From NCBI GenBank assembly GCA_017460625.1, contig JAFUAT010000013.1:1-64000 (forward strand): a stretch of 64,000 nt of DNA, in the 5' to 3' direction. This DNA is from Candidatus Saccharimonadota bacterium (lineage in GTDB: Bacteria > Patescibacteriota > Saccharimonadia > Saccharimonadales > Saccharimonadaceae). Both the position numbers and the translations under genes were made by a program. Position 1 is the first letter of the stretch. Each line of letters starts with the position of its first letter. Under the pieces are notes generated by a model that saw only the letters and a list, made by a program, of their open reading frames with translations, ran no database searches and had not been told where the DNA came from. This document shows, piece after piece, positions 54,960 through 63,770 of this stretch.

Positions 54960-55572
54960 TAATAAAATAACAAAGAGAATTGTTTGGGGTATTTTCGCAG
55001 GGCTTTGCGTTTTATTTTTGATTTTGGCGAATATTACGACAACTAAGTTTGAGGAAGTAGAAGAACCGATCAAGTATGCGACTAAAATAACTTACGATGC
55101 AAACATCCGTGATGGCGTGCGGGAGGTAAAACGGGCCGGTAAGAACGGGTCGAAGAAAGTTTTATATGAAGTGACTTATCGAAACGGTTCTGAAGTAAAT
55201 CGTAAGAAACAGAATGAAACAGTGATAGAAGAGTCTGTGGATGAGGAAGTGACTGTAGGCACAAAAAAGTACTATAAATGTAGTGATGGGGTTGAGTATG
55301 AATCTGCTAGTGAGAGAGATGAGTGCGAAGCGAAAATACGTTGGAGGGCACAAAGAGATAAGGCCTTGCAAGAGTGTAATGCTGATGCTAGCAAAACTAA
55401 TTGTTGGTACGACGAATATCCAGGGACGACTTTGCACTGGACGATTGTTGCGCCTAGTAGATCATCTGGTGGTAGAGTGGGGGCAATTTGTAGGGACGGA
55501 TGGCGGAGCTCCGCGACGGGTCGTGGAGCGTGCTCGCATCATGGCGGGGTGGCACAGTGGTTGTATAACTAA
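54940..55572 (+). CDS. Membrane-anchored or secreted protein with a G5 domain and a DUF3761-like tail
   Basis: 210 residues from ATG 54940, which lies inside the end of the previous gene. One N-terminal helix (about 12-31) serves as signal or anchor. Residues ~35-110 match a G5 domain (PIKYATKITYDANIRDGVREV, ending TVGTKKYY), a fold that binds sugars or peptidoglycan outside the cell. Residues ~180-210 read AICRDGWRSSATGRGACSHHGGVAQW, as in the DUF3761 family. Several cysteines sit between the two domains. Likely wall-associated; function unknown. Confidence 0.78.
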   Translation: MKNETRSNKITKRIVWGIFAGLCVLFLILANITTTKFEEVEEPIKYATKITYDANIRDGVREVKRAGKNGSKKVLYEVTYRNGSEVNRKKQNETVIEESVDEEVTVGTKKYYKCSDGVEYESASERDECEAKIRWRAQRDKALQECNADASKTNCWYDEYPGTTLHWTIVAPSRSSGGRVGAICRDGWRSSATGRGACSHHGGVAQWLYN

Positions 55573-55637
55573 AAATTTCTGCGGTGGTCGTTTATGCTTT
55601 TATTTTTTATAAAAATAGTATATAATATGGGAAGTAG

Positions 55638-55820
55638 ATGGTTGATTATTCAAGATTTCAGAAAGTATATGCCAATTTGCCAGAAAAAGTGAGAAATGGC
55701 ATTGTTGTGGTTGTGGACGATAAACCTTACAGTTGGAATGCAGTGTATTTAGAGCTTACTAGCGGAAGCAAACTTGGGGAAGAAATGTATGAGAAATTAA
55801 TAGAGATGGAGATAATATAA
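55638..55820 (+). CDS. Small hypothetical protein (60 aa), first gene of the CHAT-like cassette
   Basis: 60 residues starting at ATG 55638; TATAAT at 55621-55626 lies 11 bases upstream and a GGAAG is nearby. Hydrophobic core strand GIVVVVDDKPYSW followed by a helix LGEEMYEKLIEM suggests a tiny alpha/beta protein. No signal peptide. Its stop overlaps the next start (ATGA), and the third gene encodes a CHAT-like putative protease, so the product may be a partner, substrate or inhibitor of it. No family recognised. Confidence 0.6.
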   Translation: MVDYSRFQKVYANLPEKVRNGIVVVVDDKPYSWNAVYLELTSGSKLGEEMYEKLIEMEII

Positions 55821-56035
55821 TGAATGAAGATTTTCAAAAATTAGTTTGCGCAAGATTGCGAGCTTTACCAAAGGGTTATTCTATTTCTATTGGTGGTTCG
55901 CAAAATGTAACAAAAGAAGAAGCTATAGAGCATGTAAATAGTAATGATGAGATTGGGCAATTATTAGTCGCTGTTGATCGCCACTATTTCGATATGATAA
56001 AAGCCGGAAAGATTTATGAAGGTATTACTGATTAA
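55820..56035 (+). CDS. Small hypothetical protein (71 aa), second gene of the CHAT-like cassette
   Basis: 71 residues, starting within the stop of the previous gene. It is mostly helical with a Gly-rich turn (SISIGGSQNVTKEEAIEHV) and a charged C terminus (YFDMIKAGKIYEG). Its length and strand-turn-helix opening resemble the preceding protein, and the two could be distant relatives. It overlaps the CHAT-like gene by 20 bases. Not recognised. Confidence 0.6.
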   Translation: MNEDFQKLVCARLRALPKGYSISIGGSQNVTKEEAIEHVNSNDEIGQLLVAVDRHYFDMIKAGKIYEGITD

Positions 56036-56636
56036 TTCAGAAGTTGATTTGTTAACACGATATTTATTGGCATGGACTGAACGAATAGTTGAGGAATGTA
56101 AAATTAAAACAAATGAATATTGTCGCTTAAATGATAAGAGGGCTACGAGAGAGAATTTTGAAAGTATACTTTCTAAACGCCGGGTTGATTTAGTGTTATT
56201 GTGTGGGCACGGTAGTGATAAAGCAGTTTTTGGAGAAAGTGGGCCGATTCTAGATGTTGAGAACGACAATTTGCTTGATGGCAAGATGGCTCATGCTTTG
56301 TCATGTAGGAGTGCAAAGATTTTAGGTCGAGACGCTGTGAAAAAAGGGGCTAAAGCGTATGTTGGCTATAAAGAAGATTTTGTTGTGTTTTTGAACGATA
56401 ATATTTCTACTTTTGAACCCCTAAAGGATAAAACGGCAACGTTATTTTTAAATCCGGCTTTTGTGGTGCCTAAAGTTTTATTGCGTGGAGGAAGCGCTGA
56501 CGAGGCGGTTAATGCTGCCAAGAAAGAGTATAATAGAAGTATAAAAAAAGCTATGGGCAGCGATATACAATCTGATGATGACCAGTTTTTGAACTGGCTA
56601 TATTGGGATAGAGATAATTTAGTAGCATTAACATAG
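56016..56636 (+). CDS. CHAT/caspase-like putative cysteine protease
   Basis: 206 residues. A strand ends in LVLLCGHGSDKAVFG (His 65) and a second in MAHALSCRSAKILG (Cys 97), followed by VKKGAKAYVGYKE. The order strand-HG, strand-SC is the His-Cys dyad layout of caspase-fold peptidases of the CHAT/C25 type. The N-terminal ~50 residues form the alternating helices expected before the first catalytic strand. No signal peptide, so cytosolic. CHAT proteases act as effectors in bacterial immunity and cell-death systems. Catalysis is not proven, and a non-catalytic homolog is possible. Co-directional with capsule genes 8 bases downstream. Confidence 0.7.
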   Translation: MKVLLINSEVDLLTRYLLAWTERIVEECKIKTNEYCRLNDKRATRENFESILSKRRVDLVLLCGHGSDKAVFGESGPILDVENDNLLDGKMAHALSCRSAKILGRDAVKKGAKAYVGYKEDFVVFLNDNISTFEPLKDKTATLFLNPAFVVPKVLLRGGSADEAVNAAKKEYNRSIKKAMGSDIQSDDDQFLNWLYWDRDNLVALT

Positions 56637-56644
56637 GAGTATGT

Positions 56645-57694
56645 ATGAACAATTTTGATGGAAAGAAGATTTTGATTACCGGTACAGCTGGGTTTATTGG
56701 TTCGTATTTGGCAAAAAGAGTATGTCTAGAAAATTCTGGCGCAAAGGTGATTGGTTTTGACTCGATAAACGATTACTATGATGTTAAGCTTAAAGAGCAC
56801 CGTTTATCTTGGTTTGAGAATATTCCGAATTTTGAATTTGTTAAAGGGAATCTTGCTGACAAGAAAATAATTAATCAGATTTTTGAAAAATATCATCCTG
56901 ATATAGTTGTAAACCTAGCTGCTCAGGCTGGTGTGCGTTATTCCATTGAAAATCCCGATGCTTATATTGAAGCAAATTTGATTGGTTTTTATAATATTCT
57001 AGAAGCATGCCGGCACTATCCAGTTGAACATCTTGTTTATGCCTCGTCTTCTTCTGTTTATGGCGGTAATAAAAAGGTGCCGTTTTCTACGGATGATAAA
57101 GTAGATAATCCAGTAAGTCTATATGCGGCAACTAAAAAGAGCAATGAATTACTTGCGCATGCTTATTCTAAACTTTATAACATTCCGTCAACGGGTCTAA
57201 GATTCTTTACGGTTTATGGACCTGCTGGTCGTCCAGATATGGCTTATTTTGGTTTCACCAATAAATTAATAAACGGTGAAAAAATCCAAATTTATAACTT
57301 CGGGAATTGTAGACGAGATTTTACATATGTGGATGATATTGTTGAAGGAATTATTCGAGTAATGGCGAAGGCTCCGGAGAAAAAAGATGGTGAAGATGGT
57401 TTGCCACTTCCACCATACAAAGTCTATAATATTGGAAATTCTAATCCGGAGAATTTGCTTGATTTTGTCAAAATTTTACAAGAAGAACTTGTAAGAGCCG
57501 AAGTATTACCGCAGGATTATGATTTTGAGTCACATAAGGAACTTGTGCCGATGCAACCTGGTGATGTGCCGGTAACATACGCTGATACTACAGACTTATA
57601 CAATGATTTTGGTTTTAAACCAACTACTTCGCTTAGAACTGGTTTAAGAAATTTTGCAGAATGGTATAAACAATTTTATGGAGAAATAAAATGA
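56645..57694 (+). CDS. UDP-glucuronate 4-epimerase-like SDR enzyme
   Basis: 349 residues with AGGAGT just upstream of ATG 56645. Motifs: [35 protein letters not shown] (characteristic of UDP-glucuronate epimerases), [10 protein letters not shown], and YAATKKSNE for the catalytic Tyr-x3-Lys. It would convert UDP-glucuronate to UDP-galacturonate; the next gene makes UDP-glucuronate. The stop overlaps that gene. Confidence 0.9.
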   Translation: MNNFDGKKILITGTAGFIGSYLAKRVCLENSGAKVIGFDSINDYYDVKLKEHRLSWFENIPNFEFVKGNLADKKIINQIFEKYHPDIVVNLAAQAGVRYSIENPDAYIEANLIGFYNILEACRHYPVEHLVYASSSSVYGGNKKVPFSTDDKVDNPVSLYAATKKSNELLAHAYSKLYNIPSTGLRFFTVYGPAGRPDMAYFGFTNKLINGEKIQIYNFGNCRRDFTYVDDIVEGIIRVMAKAPEKKDGEDGLPLPPYKVYNIGNSNPENLLDFVKILQEELVRAEVLPQDYDFESHKELVPMQPGDVPVTYADTTDLYNDFGFKPTTSLRTGLRNFAEWYKQFYGEIK

Positions 57695-58875
57695 AAATTG
57701 CAATTGCAGGAACTGGATATGTAGGATTATCACTAGCGACGCTTTTATCACAAGAGGCGGAAGTGGTGGCGCTTGACATTATTCCAGAAAAAGTACGAAT
57801 GTTGAACGAGTTTATCTCGCCGATTCAGGATGAATACATTGAAAAGTATTTTAAAGAAGCAAAGGAAGGCACTAGAAAATTAAACCTTCGTGCTACGCTG
57901 GACTATAAAGAAGCATTTGATGGTGCTGATTTTGTCATAATTTCTACACCGACCAATTATGACGAGAAACAGAATTTCTTTGACACTTCTTCTGTAGAAG
58001 ACATCATTGAAAAAGTTATTTCCATGAATGATTCAAACATTACGATGGTTATTAAATCTACGATTCCAGTGGGGTATGTAGAATCTATTCGGGCTAAATA
58101 TGGAATTTCAAATATTTTCTTTTCACCAGAATTTTTGCGCGAGGGAAGGGCGCTTTATGATAATTTATATCCGTCTCGTATAATCGTTGGTTCTGATTCT
58201 GAAAAGGCACATGTTTTTGCTAAGCTTCTTGAAAATGCCTCGCTTAAAAGGGATGTTCCGGTACTATTTGTAAATAGTACTGAGGCAGAGGCAATTAAAC
58301 TTTTTGCAAATACTTTTCTAGCTCTTCGGGTTGCTTATTTTAACGAATTAGACACCTATGCAGCCACGAAAGGTCTCGACGCAAAAAGTATTATTGATGG
58401 TGTGTCGTTAGACCCTAGAATTGGTACACACTACAATAACCCATCATTTGGTTATGGTGGTTATTGTTTGCCAAAGGATACTAAACAGCTACTTGCAAAT
58501 TACAAGGATGTGCCGCAAGATTTGATTGAAGCGATTGTAAAATCGAACGACACGCGAAAGAAATTTATTGCTCAAGACGTCCTGGGTCGTGAGCCAGAAG
58601 TGGTGGGGATTTATCGTTTAACTATGAAATCTAATTCTGATAATTTTCGGGCATCTGCAATTCAGGATGTAATCAAATATATCATGGCGGAAGGTAAAGA
58701 CGTGATTATTTACGAACCAGCACTAGATGAACCAGAATTCAACGGTGCGCCGGTGACATCAGATCTCGATTCATTTAAAGAAAGCGCGTCGGTGATTCTT
58801 TCTAATCGTATCACGCCAGAGCTTAGCGACGTTTCTGAAAAAGTCTATACGAGAGATTTGTTTGCAAGGGATTAA
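57691..58875 (+). CDS. ugd: UDP-glucose 6-dehydrogenase
   Basis: 394 residues, the short Ugd form. N-terminal Rossmann motif [33 protein letters not shown], then the catalytic region [15 protein letters not shown] with the active-site Cys. It oxidises UDP-glucose twice to UDP-glucuronate, feeding the epimerase just upstream and supplying acidic sugars to the polymer. Overlaps the previous stop by 4 bases. Confidence 0.95.
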   Translation: MKIAIAGTGYVGLSLATLLSQEAEVVALDIIPEKVRMLNEFISPIQDEYIEKYFKEAKEGTRKLNLRATLDYKEAFDGADFVIISTPTNYDEKQNFFDTSSVEDIIEKVISMNDSNITMVIKSTIPVGYVESIRAKYGISNIFFSPEFLREGRALYDNLYPSRIIVGSDSEKAHVFAKLLENASLKRDVPVLFVNSTEAEAIKLFANTFLALRVAYFNELDTYAATKGLDAKSIIDGVSLDPRIGTHYNNPSFGYGGYCLPKDTKQLLANYKDVPQDLIEAIVKSNDTRKKFIAQDVLGREPEVVGIYRLTMKSNSDNFRASAIQDVIKYIMAEGKDVIIYEPALDEPEFNGAPVTSDLDSFKESASVILSNRITPELSDVSEKVYTRDLFARD

Positions 58876-58877
58876 TT

Positions 58878-58906
58878 TTGACATATTATATATAGTATAT
58901 TATAAT
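58878..58906 (+). promoter_or_regulatory. Consensus promoter of the LCP gene
   Basis: TTGACA (58878-58883), 17 bases, TATAAT (58901-58906). A ~20-base leader holds GGGAAG before ATG 58931. Confidence 0.85.
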
Positions 58907-58930
58907 ATAAATATTAAATAGGGAAGATGG

Positions 58931-60409
58931 ATGAAAAATAATAGTATAGCTTCAAGAATTATAGGGCTTCTTTTGGTCGTTTTGCAAGCTGCAGCATCAG
59001 TAGTTCTCATTATCTCGATTCTGAATACCAAAATATTAACTGGATGGCTTTTTGCGATTGTCGTGGCAGTGCTGGCTGTTTTTCTGGTCGCAAACTTTTT
59101 TATACTTTTTGCTATGAAAAAGTCTCCACTAGCTGTAAAGATTATTTCTGGGATTTTGTCGGTTGCAATTATCATCGGAAGTATTTTTGCTCTTCGTTAT
59201 ACTGATGCGTTTAATGGATTTTTGAATAAAGTAACTCAAAAAAATCCGGAAACAAAGCAGTATAGTGTTCTTGTAAAAAATAGTAGTGAAATTCAAGAAA
59301 TCAACGGTCTTGCAGGGAAAAGTGCTGGGTTTTTGAAGACTGATGAAAAAGCTGGAAATGCAGAGCAATATTTACAAAATGTTGTGAAATTTGAAGCGAC
59401 TTTTTATGATGATATCGACACACTTTGCAGTGTGCTTAGTGGCGACATCGTGAATGCAATTGTACTTGAGTCGGATAGAATCGACATGTTAAAGGAAGAA
59501 GCGATTGATGCGATAAAAGACACCAGGGTAATTTATACTTTTGAAATAGAGCTTAAGACCGAGAATGCGGAAATATCTGACAAGGAAGTGACAAAGGAGC
59601 CATTTATTCTTTACATTTCTGGAACCGATTCTCGAGCTGGTGTAAAGGCGACGGCGAGATCTGATGTAAACATAATCGCTGTAGTGAATCCGGTTTCTGG
59701 TAAGATTTTGCTGGTTTCTATTCCGCGAGATACTTATGTGCAACTTCATGGTACAACTGGAATTAAAGATAAATTAACTCACGCTGGTGTTTATGGAATT
59801 GACATGAGTAAAGACACAATTGAAGATTTCTTAGGAATAAACATCGATTATACTGTGAAGGTAAGTTTTGATACGGTTGTGAAGGTAGTGGATGAACTTG
59901 ATGGAATTGAGATTGAGTCTGACACTGCTATGATTTTGAATGCTGAAGGGAAGAATAAAAAATGTAGTTATGTTGTTGGTAAACAATCTGTGGATGGTGA
60001 TTGTGCGCTTAGATTTGCTCGTGAAAGGAAATCATATACTACGGGTGATAGACATCGTGGCGAAAATCAGCAACAGGTAATTACTGCGATTATCAATAAA
60101 CTTTCTGGTTCTAAGAATTATGTTTTGAAATTGCCTGAAATTTTAAATATTGCGGCTGATTCGTTTGAAACATCTCTCACGCGTGATGATATAAGTTCGT
60201 TTATAAGGATGCAACTTAATGACGGTACTAAGTGGGAAGTAGAATCGATTTCTGTAGATGGGGCTGGTTCAATGCAAGGGACTTATAGCATGGGTGCAAA
60301 TAGGCCGCTTTATGTGATGCTTGCCTATCCAGAATCTGTGGAGAATGCATCTAAAAAGATTCAGGAATATTTGACAGTTCCTGTGAAGTTTGCGACTTCT
60401 AATGAATAG
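58931..60409 (+). CDS. LytR-CpsA-Psr (LCP) family wall-polymer ligase
   Basis: 492 residues. Three N-terminal membrane helices within the first ~95 residues are followed by an accessory region (95-220), then the LCP catalytic domain from ~227. It has ISGTDSRAG, RSDVNIIAVVNP, LLVSIPRDTYV and the C-terminal RFARERKSYTTGDRHRGENQQQ, with the Asp and Arg residues that bind the pyrophosphate lipid. LCP enzymes attach capsule or teichoic-like polymers to peptidoglycan on the outer face. It follows the sugar-nucleotide genes and likely anchors the product of this locus. Confidence 0.93.
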   Translation: MKNNSIASRIIGLLLVVLQAAASVVLIISILNTKILTGWLFAIVVAVLAVFLVANFFILFAMKKSPLAVKIISGILSVAIIIGSIFALRYTDAFNGFLNKVTQKNPETKQYSVLVKNSSEIQEINGLAGKSAGFLKTDEKAGNAEQYLQNVVKFEATFYDDIDTLCSVLSGDIVNAIVLESDRIDMLKEEAIDAIKDTRVIYTFEIELKTENAEISDKEVTKEPFILYISGTDSRAGVKATARSDVNIIAVVNPVSGKILLVSIPRDTYVQLHGTTGIKDKLTHAGVYGIDMSKDTIEDFLGINIDYTVKVSFDTVVKVVDELDGIEIESDTAMILNAEGKNKKCSYVVGKQSVDGDCALRFARERKSYTTGDRHRGENQQQVITAIINKLSGSKNYVLKLPEILNIAADSFETSLTRDDISSFIRMQLNDGTKWEVESISVDGAGSMQGTYSMGANRPLYVMLAYPESVENASKKIQEYLTVPVKFATSNE

Positions 60410-60433
60410 GGGCGTTTTTAAAGACGCTTATGC

Positions 60434-60462
60434 TGTACAAAATAGGGATTTGGTGATATAAT
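60434..60462 (+). promoter_or_regulatory. Promoter of the Wzz/BY-kinase gene
   Basis: TGTACA (60434-60439), 17 bases, TATAAT (60457-60462), then a ~28-base leader to ATG 60491. Confidence 0.6.
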
Positions 60463-60490
60463 AGAATACAGAGATATTTAAGGGTTATTT

Positions 60491-61855
60491 ATGGAAGAAA
60501 TAAATATAAAAGACTTTTTTAGTTATTTAAAGCACTATATTTTGGCATTCATTATTGTCGGTGTGCTTGCAATTGGCGGGGTTGCTGTTTATGATACTGC
60601 AATCAAAAAACCAGTATATCAAGCGCAAACTACGATTGTGATTGCGAAGGCCGATAGTACAAATAGCGCAGCGGCTACATTAAATGACGTTAATGCTAGC
60701 CAGAAACTTGCTACGACTTATGGTGAAATTGCTAAAAGTGAATTGGTTTTGAACCAAGTTATCAAGAATTTGGATTTGCCAATGAGTGTAAAGGATCTTA
60801 GTAAAAATTTGACTGTAAAACCAGTAGAAGATACTTCGATTCTTAGTGTAAGTGTGAAAAGTTTGAATGCGTGGCAAGCCTCTGAAATTGCAAATGAAAT
60901 TGCAAAAGTGTTTTCGGAAGAGGTAGCGAAGATTTATAAACTCGAAAACGTGAGTCAGCTTTCGATTGCGAAAGTGCCTGAAACACCTTCAAATAATACT
61001 TTGACGAGAGATATAATTTTGGCATTCGCAGCTTCCGTTGTGCTAGTTGGTGGTTTTGCATTTCTTAGATTTTATCTCGACGATACCGTTAAACACAGTG
61101 ATGAAGTAGAGAAGATTTATGGTTTGCCGATGACTGGTAAAATTTCTAAAAATGATATGAAGTCTAAGAAAGATTCTTCTGAACTTGTGACTGAAAAATA
61201 TCCAAAGGCAATTGTAAGTGAAAATATTAAAAGTCTTCGCACAAATTTGCAGTTTACTGCAATTGATAAAAACTTGAAAACGATTTTGGTTACTTCTACA
61301 AATGCTTCTGAAGGGAAGAGCTTTGTATCTGCTAACTTGGCGATTTCGTTTGCGCAGACCGACAAGAAAGTGCTTTTGGTAGACTGTGATCTTCGTAAAG
61401 GTCGGGTGCACCGTTTGTTTGATATTCCAAATACTGATGGGCTTTCCAATCTTTTGACTGATGAACTTGATAATATTGGACATTATATTCATAATACAAA
61501 TATTAAGAATTTGGATGTGATTACTTGCGGTACATATCCACCAAACCCTTCTGAGCTTTTGGCTTCTCGTAAGAACAAGAAGTTGCTTACTTCGCTTAGA
61601 CATCGTTATGATATTATCATTTTCGATGGTGCGCCAATTGGTGGTTTGACTGACTCAGTGATTCTTTCTAATTTGATGGATGAAACAATCATCGTGGTGA
61701 AAGATGGTAGTACATCTCGAAGCGATTTGATGGCGGCTAGAAATGAGCTTTCAAAAGTGGGTGCTAAAGTAGCTGGTGTAGTATTCAACATGGTGAATCA
61801 CCGTTCTTCCAAGTATTATAATTATTATTATGGTGAAGATACCAAGAAAAAATAG
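60491..61855 (+). CDS. Wzz chain-length regulator fused to a BY-kinase
   Basis: 454 residues. A Wzz domain (about 1-200) is bounded by two membrane helices (near 15-34 and 175-195). A cytoplasmic tyrosine kinase follows: Walker A STNASEGKSFVSANLA, Walker A' VLLVDCDLRKG, Walker B IIIFDGAPI. The C-terminal Tyr cluster KYYNYYYGED is the expected autophosphorylation site. BY-kinases set polysaccharide length through cycles of phosphorylation with a cognate phosphatase, here encoded just downstream. One-protein fusions are typical of Gram-negatives; Gram-positives usually split the domains. Confidence 0.94.
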   Translation: MEEINIKDFFSYLKHYILAFIIVGVLAIGGVAVYDTAIKKPVYQAQTTIVIAKADSTNSAAATLNDVNASQKLATTYGEIAKSELVLNQVIKNLDLPMSVKDLSKNLTVKPVEDTSILSVSVKSLNAWQASEIANEIAKVFSEEVAKIYKLENVSQLSIAKVPETPSNNTLTRDIILAFAASVVLVGGFAFLRFYLDDTVKHSDEVEKIYGLPMTGKISKNDMKSKKDSSELVTEKYPKAIVSENIKSLRTNLQFTAIDKNLKTILVTSTNASEGKSFVSANLAISFAQTDKKVLLVDCDLRKGRVHRLFDIPNTDGLSNLLTDELDNIGHYIHNTNIKNLDVITCGTYPPNPSELLASRKNKKLLTSLRHRYDIIIFDGAPIGGLTDSVILSNLMDETIIVVKDGSTSRSDLMAARNELSKVGAKVAGVVFNMVNHRSSKYYNYYYGEDTKKK

Positions 61856-61907
61856 GCTAGGGCGAGAACGCTAAGTAAATCATAGTGAAGGCACTGAGAA
61901 ATAATAA

Positions 61908-62642
61908 ATGAAGAAAAAGCAAATTTCTGAATTTAAACTGATTGACTTGCATTCTCATATTTTGCCGGGTATTGATGATGGTTCGCCTGATTTTGATACA
62001 AGTTTGGCGATTGTGATGGAGATGGCTAGGGGTGGTGTAACGGATGTTTTTGCGACTTCACATTATGTAGATGAGACTATTTATACATCACCTAGAAGTG
62101 AGAATTTGAAACTTTTAAAAGAACTTTCAAAAAGGTTGTCGGATATGGGGGTGGATGTAAATGTGCATATTGGTAATGAAATATATGTGACGCCTAATAT
62201 CTTGGAACTTTTAAAAAATCATGAAGTTTCTACACTTGGGGATTCTAAATATTTGTTGATGGAACTGCCAATTAGTGGGGATTTTCCTGGTTATGCGGAT
62301 ATATTTTTGGAATTAATACGGGCTGGGTATAATGTGATTTTGGCTCATCCGGAGAGATATTTGTCCTTTCAGAAGGATTTTGATTTGGCGGTTCAGATGG
62401 TGGAGATGGGGGTTTTGCTTCAATGTAATGTGGGGAGTTTTATTGACCAATATGGGAAAACTGTGCGTAAAACGGCTGTTCGGCTTGCGAAGTCGAAAAT
62501 GATTTGGGGGCTTGGGACGGATACGCATCACTTGCATGGGGATTCCTTTATCCCGAATGCGATTTTGAAGTTGTCTAAATATTATGATGATGCTGAGCTT
62601 GAGAAAATTATGGTGGGAAACGCAAAGAATGCTATAATATAA
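61908..62642 (+). CDS. PHP-family tyrosine-protein phosphatase (CpsB/YwqE-like)
   Basis: 244 residues with the PHP metal-binding motifs DLHSHILPGIDDGSPD near the start, FATSHYVDE, HIGNEIYVTPN, LAHPERYL, and LGTDTHHLHGD. This family dephosphorylates BY-kinases in Firmicutes capsule loci. Here it follows the Wzz/BY-kinase gene by ~50 bases. The pairing strongly suggests control of polymer length or amount by tyrosine phosphorylation. Confidence 0.92.
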   Translation: MKKKQISEFKLIDLHSHILPGIDDGSPDFDTSLAIVMEMARGGVTDVFATSHYVDETIYTSPRSENLKLLKELSKRLSDMGVDVNVHIGNEIYVTPNILELLKNHEVSTLGDSKYLLMELPISGDFPGYADIFLELIRAGYNVILAHPERYLSFQKDFDLAVQMVEMGVLLQCNVGSFIDQYGKTVRKTAVRLAKSKMIWGLGTDTHHLHGDSFIPNAILKLSKYYDDAELEKIMVGNAKNAII

Positions 62643-62672
62643 AGTAATATAGGTTCAGAATTTGGAGGTAGA

Positions 62673-63770
62673 GTGTCGGGGAGCAAAATCAGATATAGGG
62701 TTTTGGATTTGTTCGCTGGTGCGGGCGGATTGTCATTAGGGCTTGATCAGGTTCCGGGAATTGAGACTGTAGAAGCGACCGATTTTATGAAGGAAGCAAC
62801 AGAAACCTTTGCTTTGAATTTTCCAAATGCAGAAGTTATTTATGGGGATATTTGCGACCCCCTAATTAAAAAAGAGATTGTTGAAAATGCAAAACGTTTA
62901 AAGGTTAATATGATTGTTGGTGGGCCGCCGTGTCAGGGTTTTAGCAATAAAGGTAAAAAGTTGGGTTTGAAAGATCCACGGAATTTTTTATTTAGACAGT
63001 ATCTTGATGTTGTAAAGCAAGTAAAGCCCGATGTTTTTGTGATAGAAAATGTCAAGGCAATGTCAACTAGCACAAATGGATGGTTTTTAAATGAGATACT
63101 TAGCGAAATTAAAAAGCTTGGATATGATGCTAAATGGGGAATTTTGACGGCGAGTGATTTTGGCGTGCCGCAACAACGCCAGCGTACTATAATAATTGCG
63201 AGTAGAATTGGAGATATTCTGCTTCCAAAACCAAGCGTTTCTGAGAAGGATAAAACGACGGTTAGAGATGCGATTTCAGATTTAGCATATTTGGAGTCTG
63301 GGGAGGGTGCAGATGAGTCCGACTATATTACGGAAGCTCAGTCTGATTATCAAAAGATGCTTAGGGGTGATTGTAAAAAATTGTATAACCATAAGGCGAC
63401 AAACCATTCCAAGGTGGCGCTTGAGAAGCTTTCTATGATTCCAGCAGAATCTGGTAAGGAAAATTTGCCGGACGAACTGATTGGGAAGCAAAAATTTAAG
63501 ACTACATGGGGTAGGTTAAAATGGGATACGCAGAGTCCAACTATTGATACACGTTTCGATACGCCGTCTAATGGAACAAATAGTCATCCGGAGCTAGATA
63601 GAGCAATTACTCCCCGAGAAGCTGCTAGAATTCAGAGTTTTCCGGATTCATTTAGGTTTCTTGGTTCAAAAACTTTTGTTTGTAAACAAATAGGCAATGC
63701 AGTTCCGCCGCTTCTTGGAAAAGCGATAGGTGAATCAATTATAAAACAGACTAGGAATAGGAATGTTTAA
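62673..63770 (+). CDS. DNA (cytosine-5-)-methyltransferase
   Basis: 365 residues from GTG 62673, preceded by GGAGG. All key motifs are present: I (VLDLFAGAGGLSLGLD), IV with the catalytic Cys (VGGPPCQGFSNKGK), VI (VIENVKAM), VIII (QQRQRTIIIASR) and X near the end (IGNAVPPLLGKAIGESI). The variable target-recognition region is between ~190 and ~300. Such enzymes protect DNA in restriction-modification. TATAAT (62633-62638) in the previous gene end may drive it. It overlaps a second methyltransferase gene by 8 bases. Confidence 0.93.
   Translation: MSGSKIRYRVLDLFAGAGGLSLGLDQVPGIETVEATDFMKEATETFALNFPNAEVIYGDICDPLIKKEIVENAKRLKVNMIVGGPPCQGFSNKGKKLGLKDPRNFLFRQYLDVVKQVKPDVFVIENVKAMSTSTNGWFLNEILSEIKKLGYDAKWGILTASDFGVPQQRQRTIIIASRIGDILLPKPSVSEKDKTTVRDAISDLAYLESGEGADESDYITEAQSDYQKMLRGDCKKLYNHKATNHSKVALEKLSMIPAESGKENLPDELIGKQKFKTTWGRLKWDTQSPTIDTRFDTPSNGTNSHPELDRAITPREAARIQSFPDSFRFLGSKTFVCKQIGNAVPPLLGKAIGESIIKQTRNRNV

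Noticed and set aside
60410-60433. Terminator after the LCP gene
   Set aside because: GCGT and ACGC around a short T/A loop give only a 4-bp stem, too weak to call.
592-63491. Numerous antisense and out-of-frame reading frames of 60-217 codons inside larger genes
   Set aside because: They lie opposite well-supported genes, lack ribosome sites or promoters, and show shadow composition of the coding strand.
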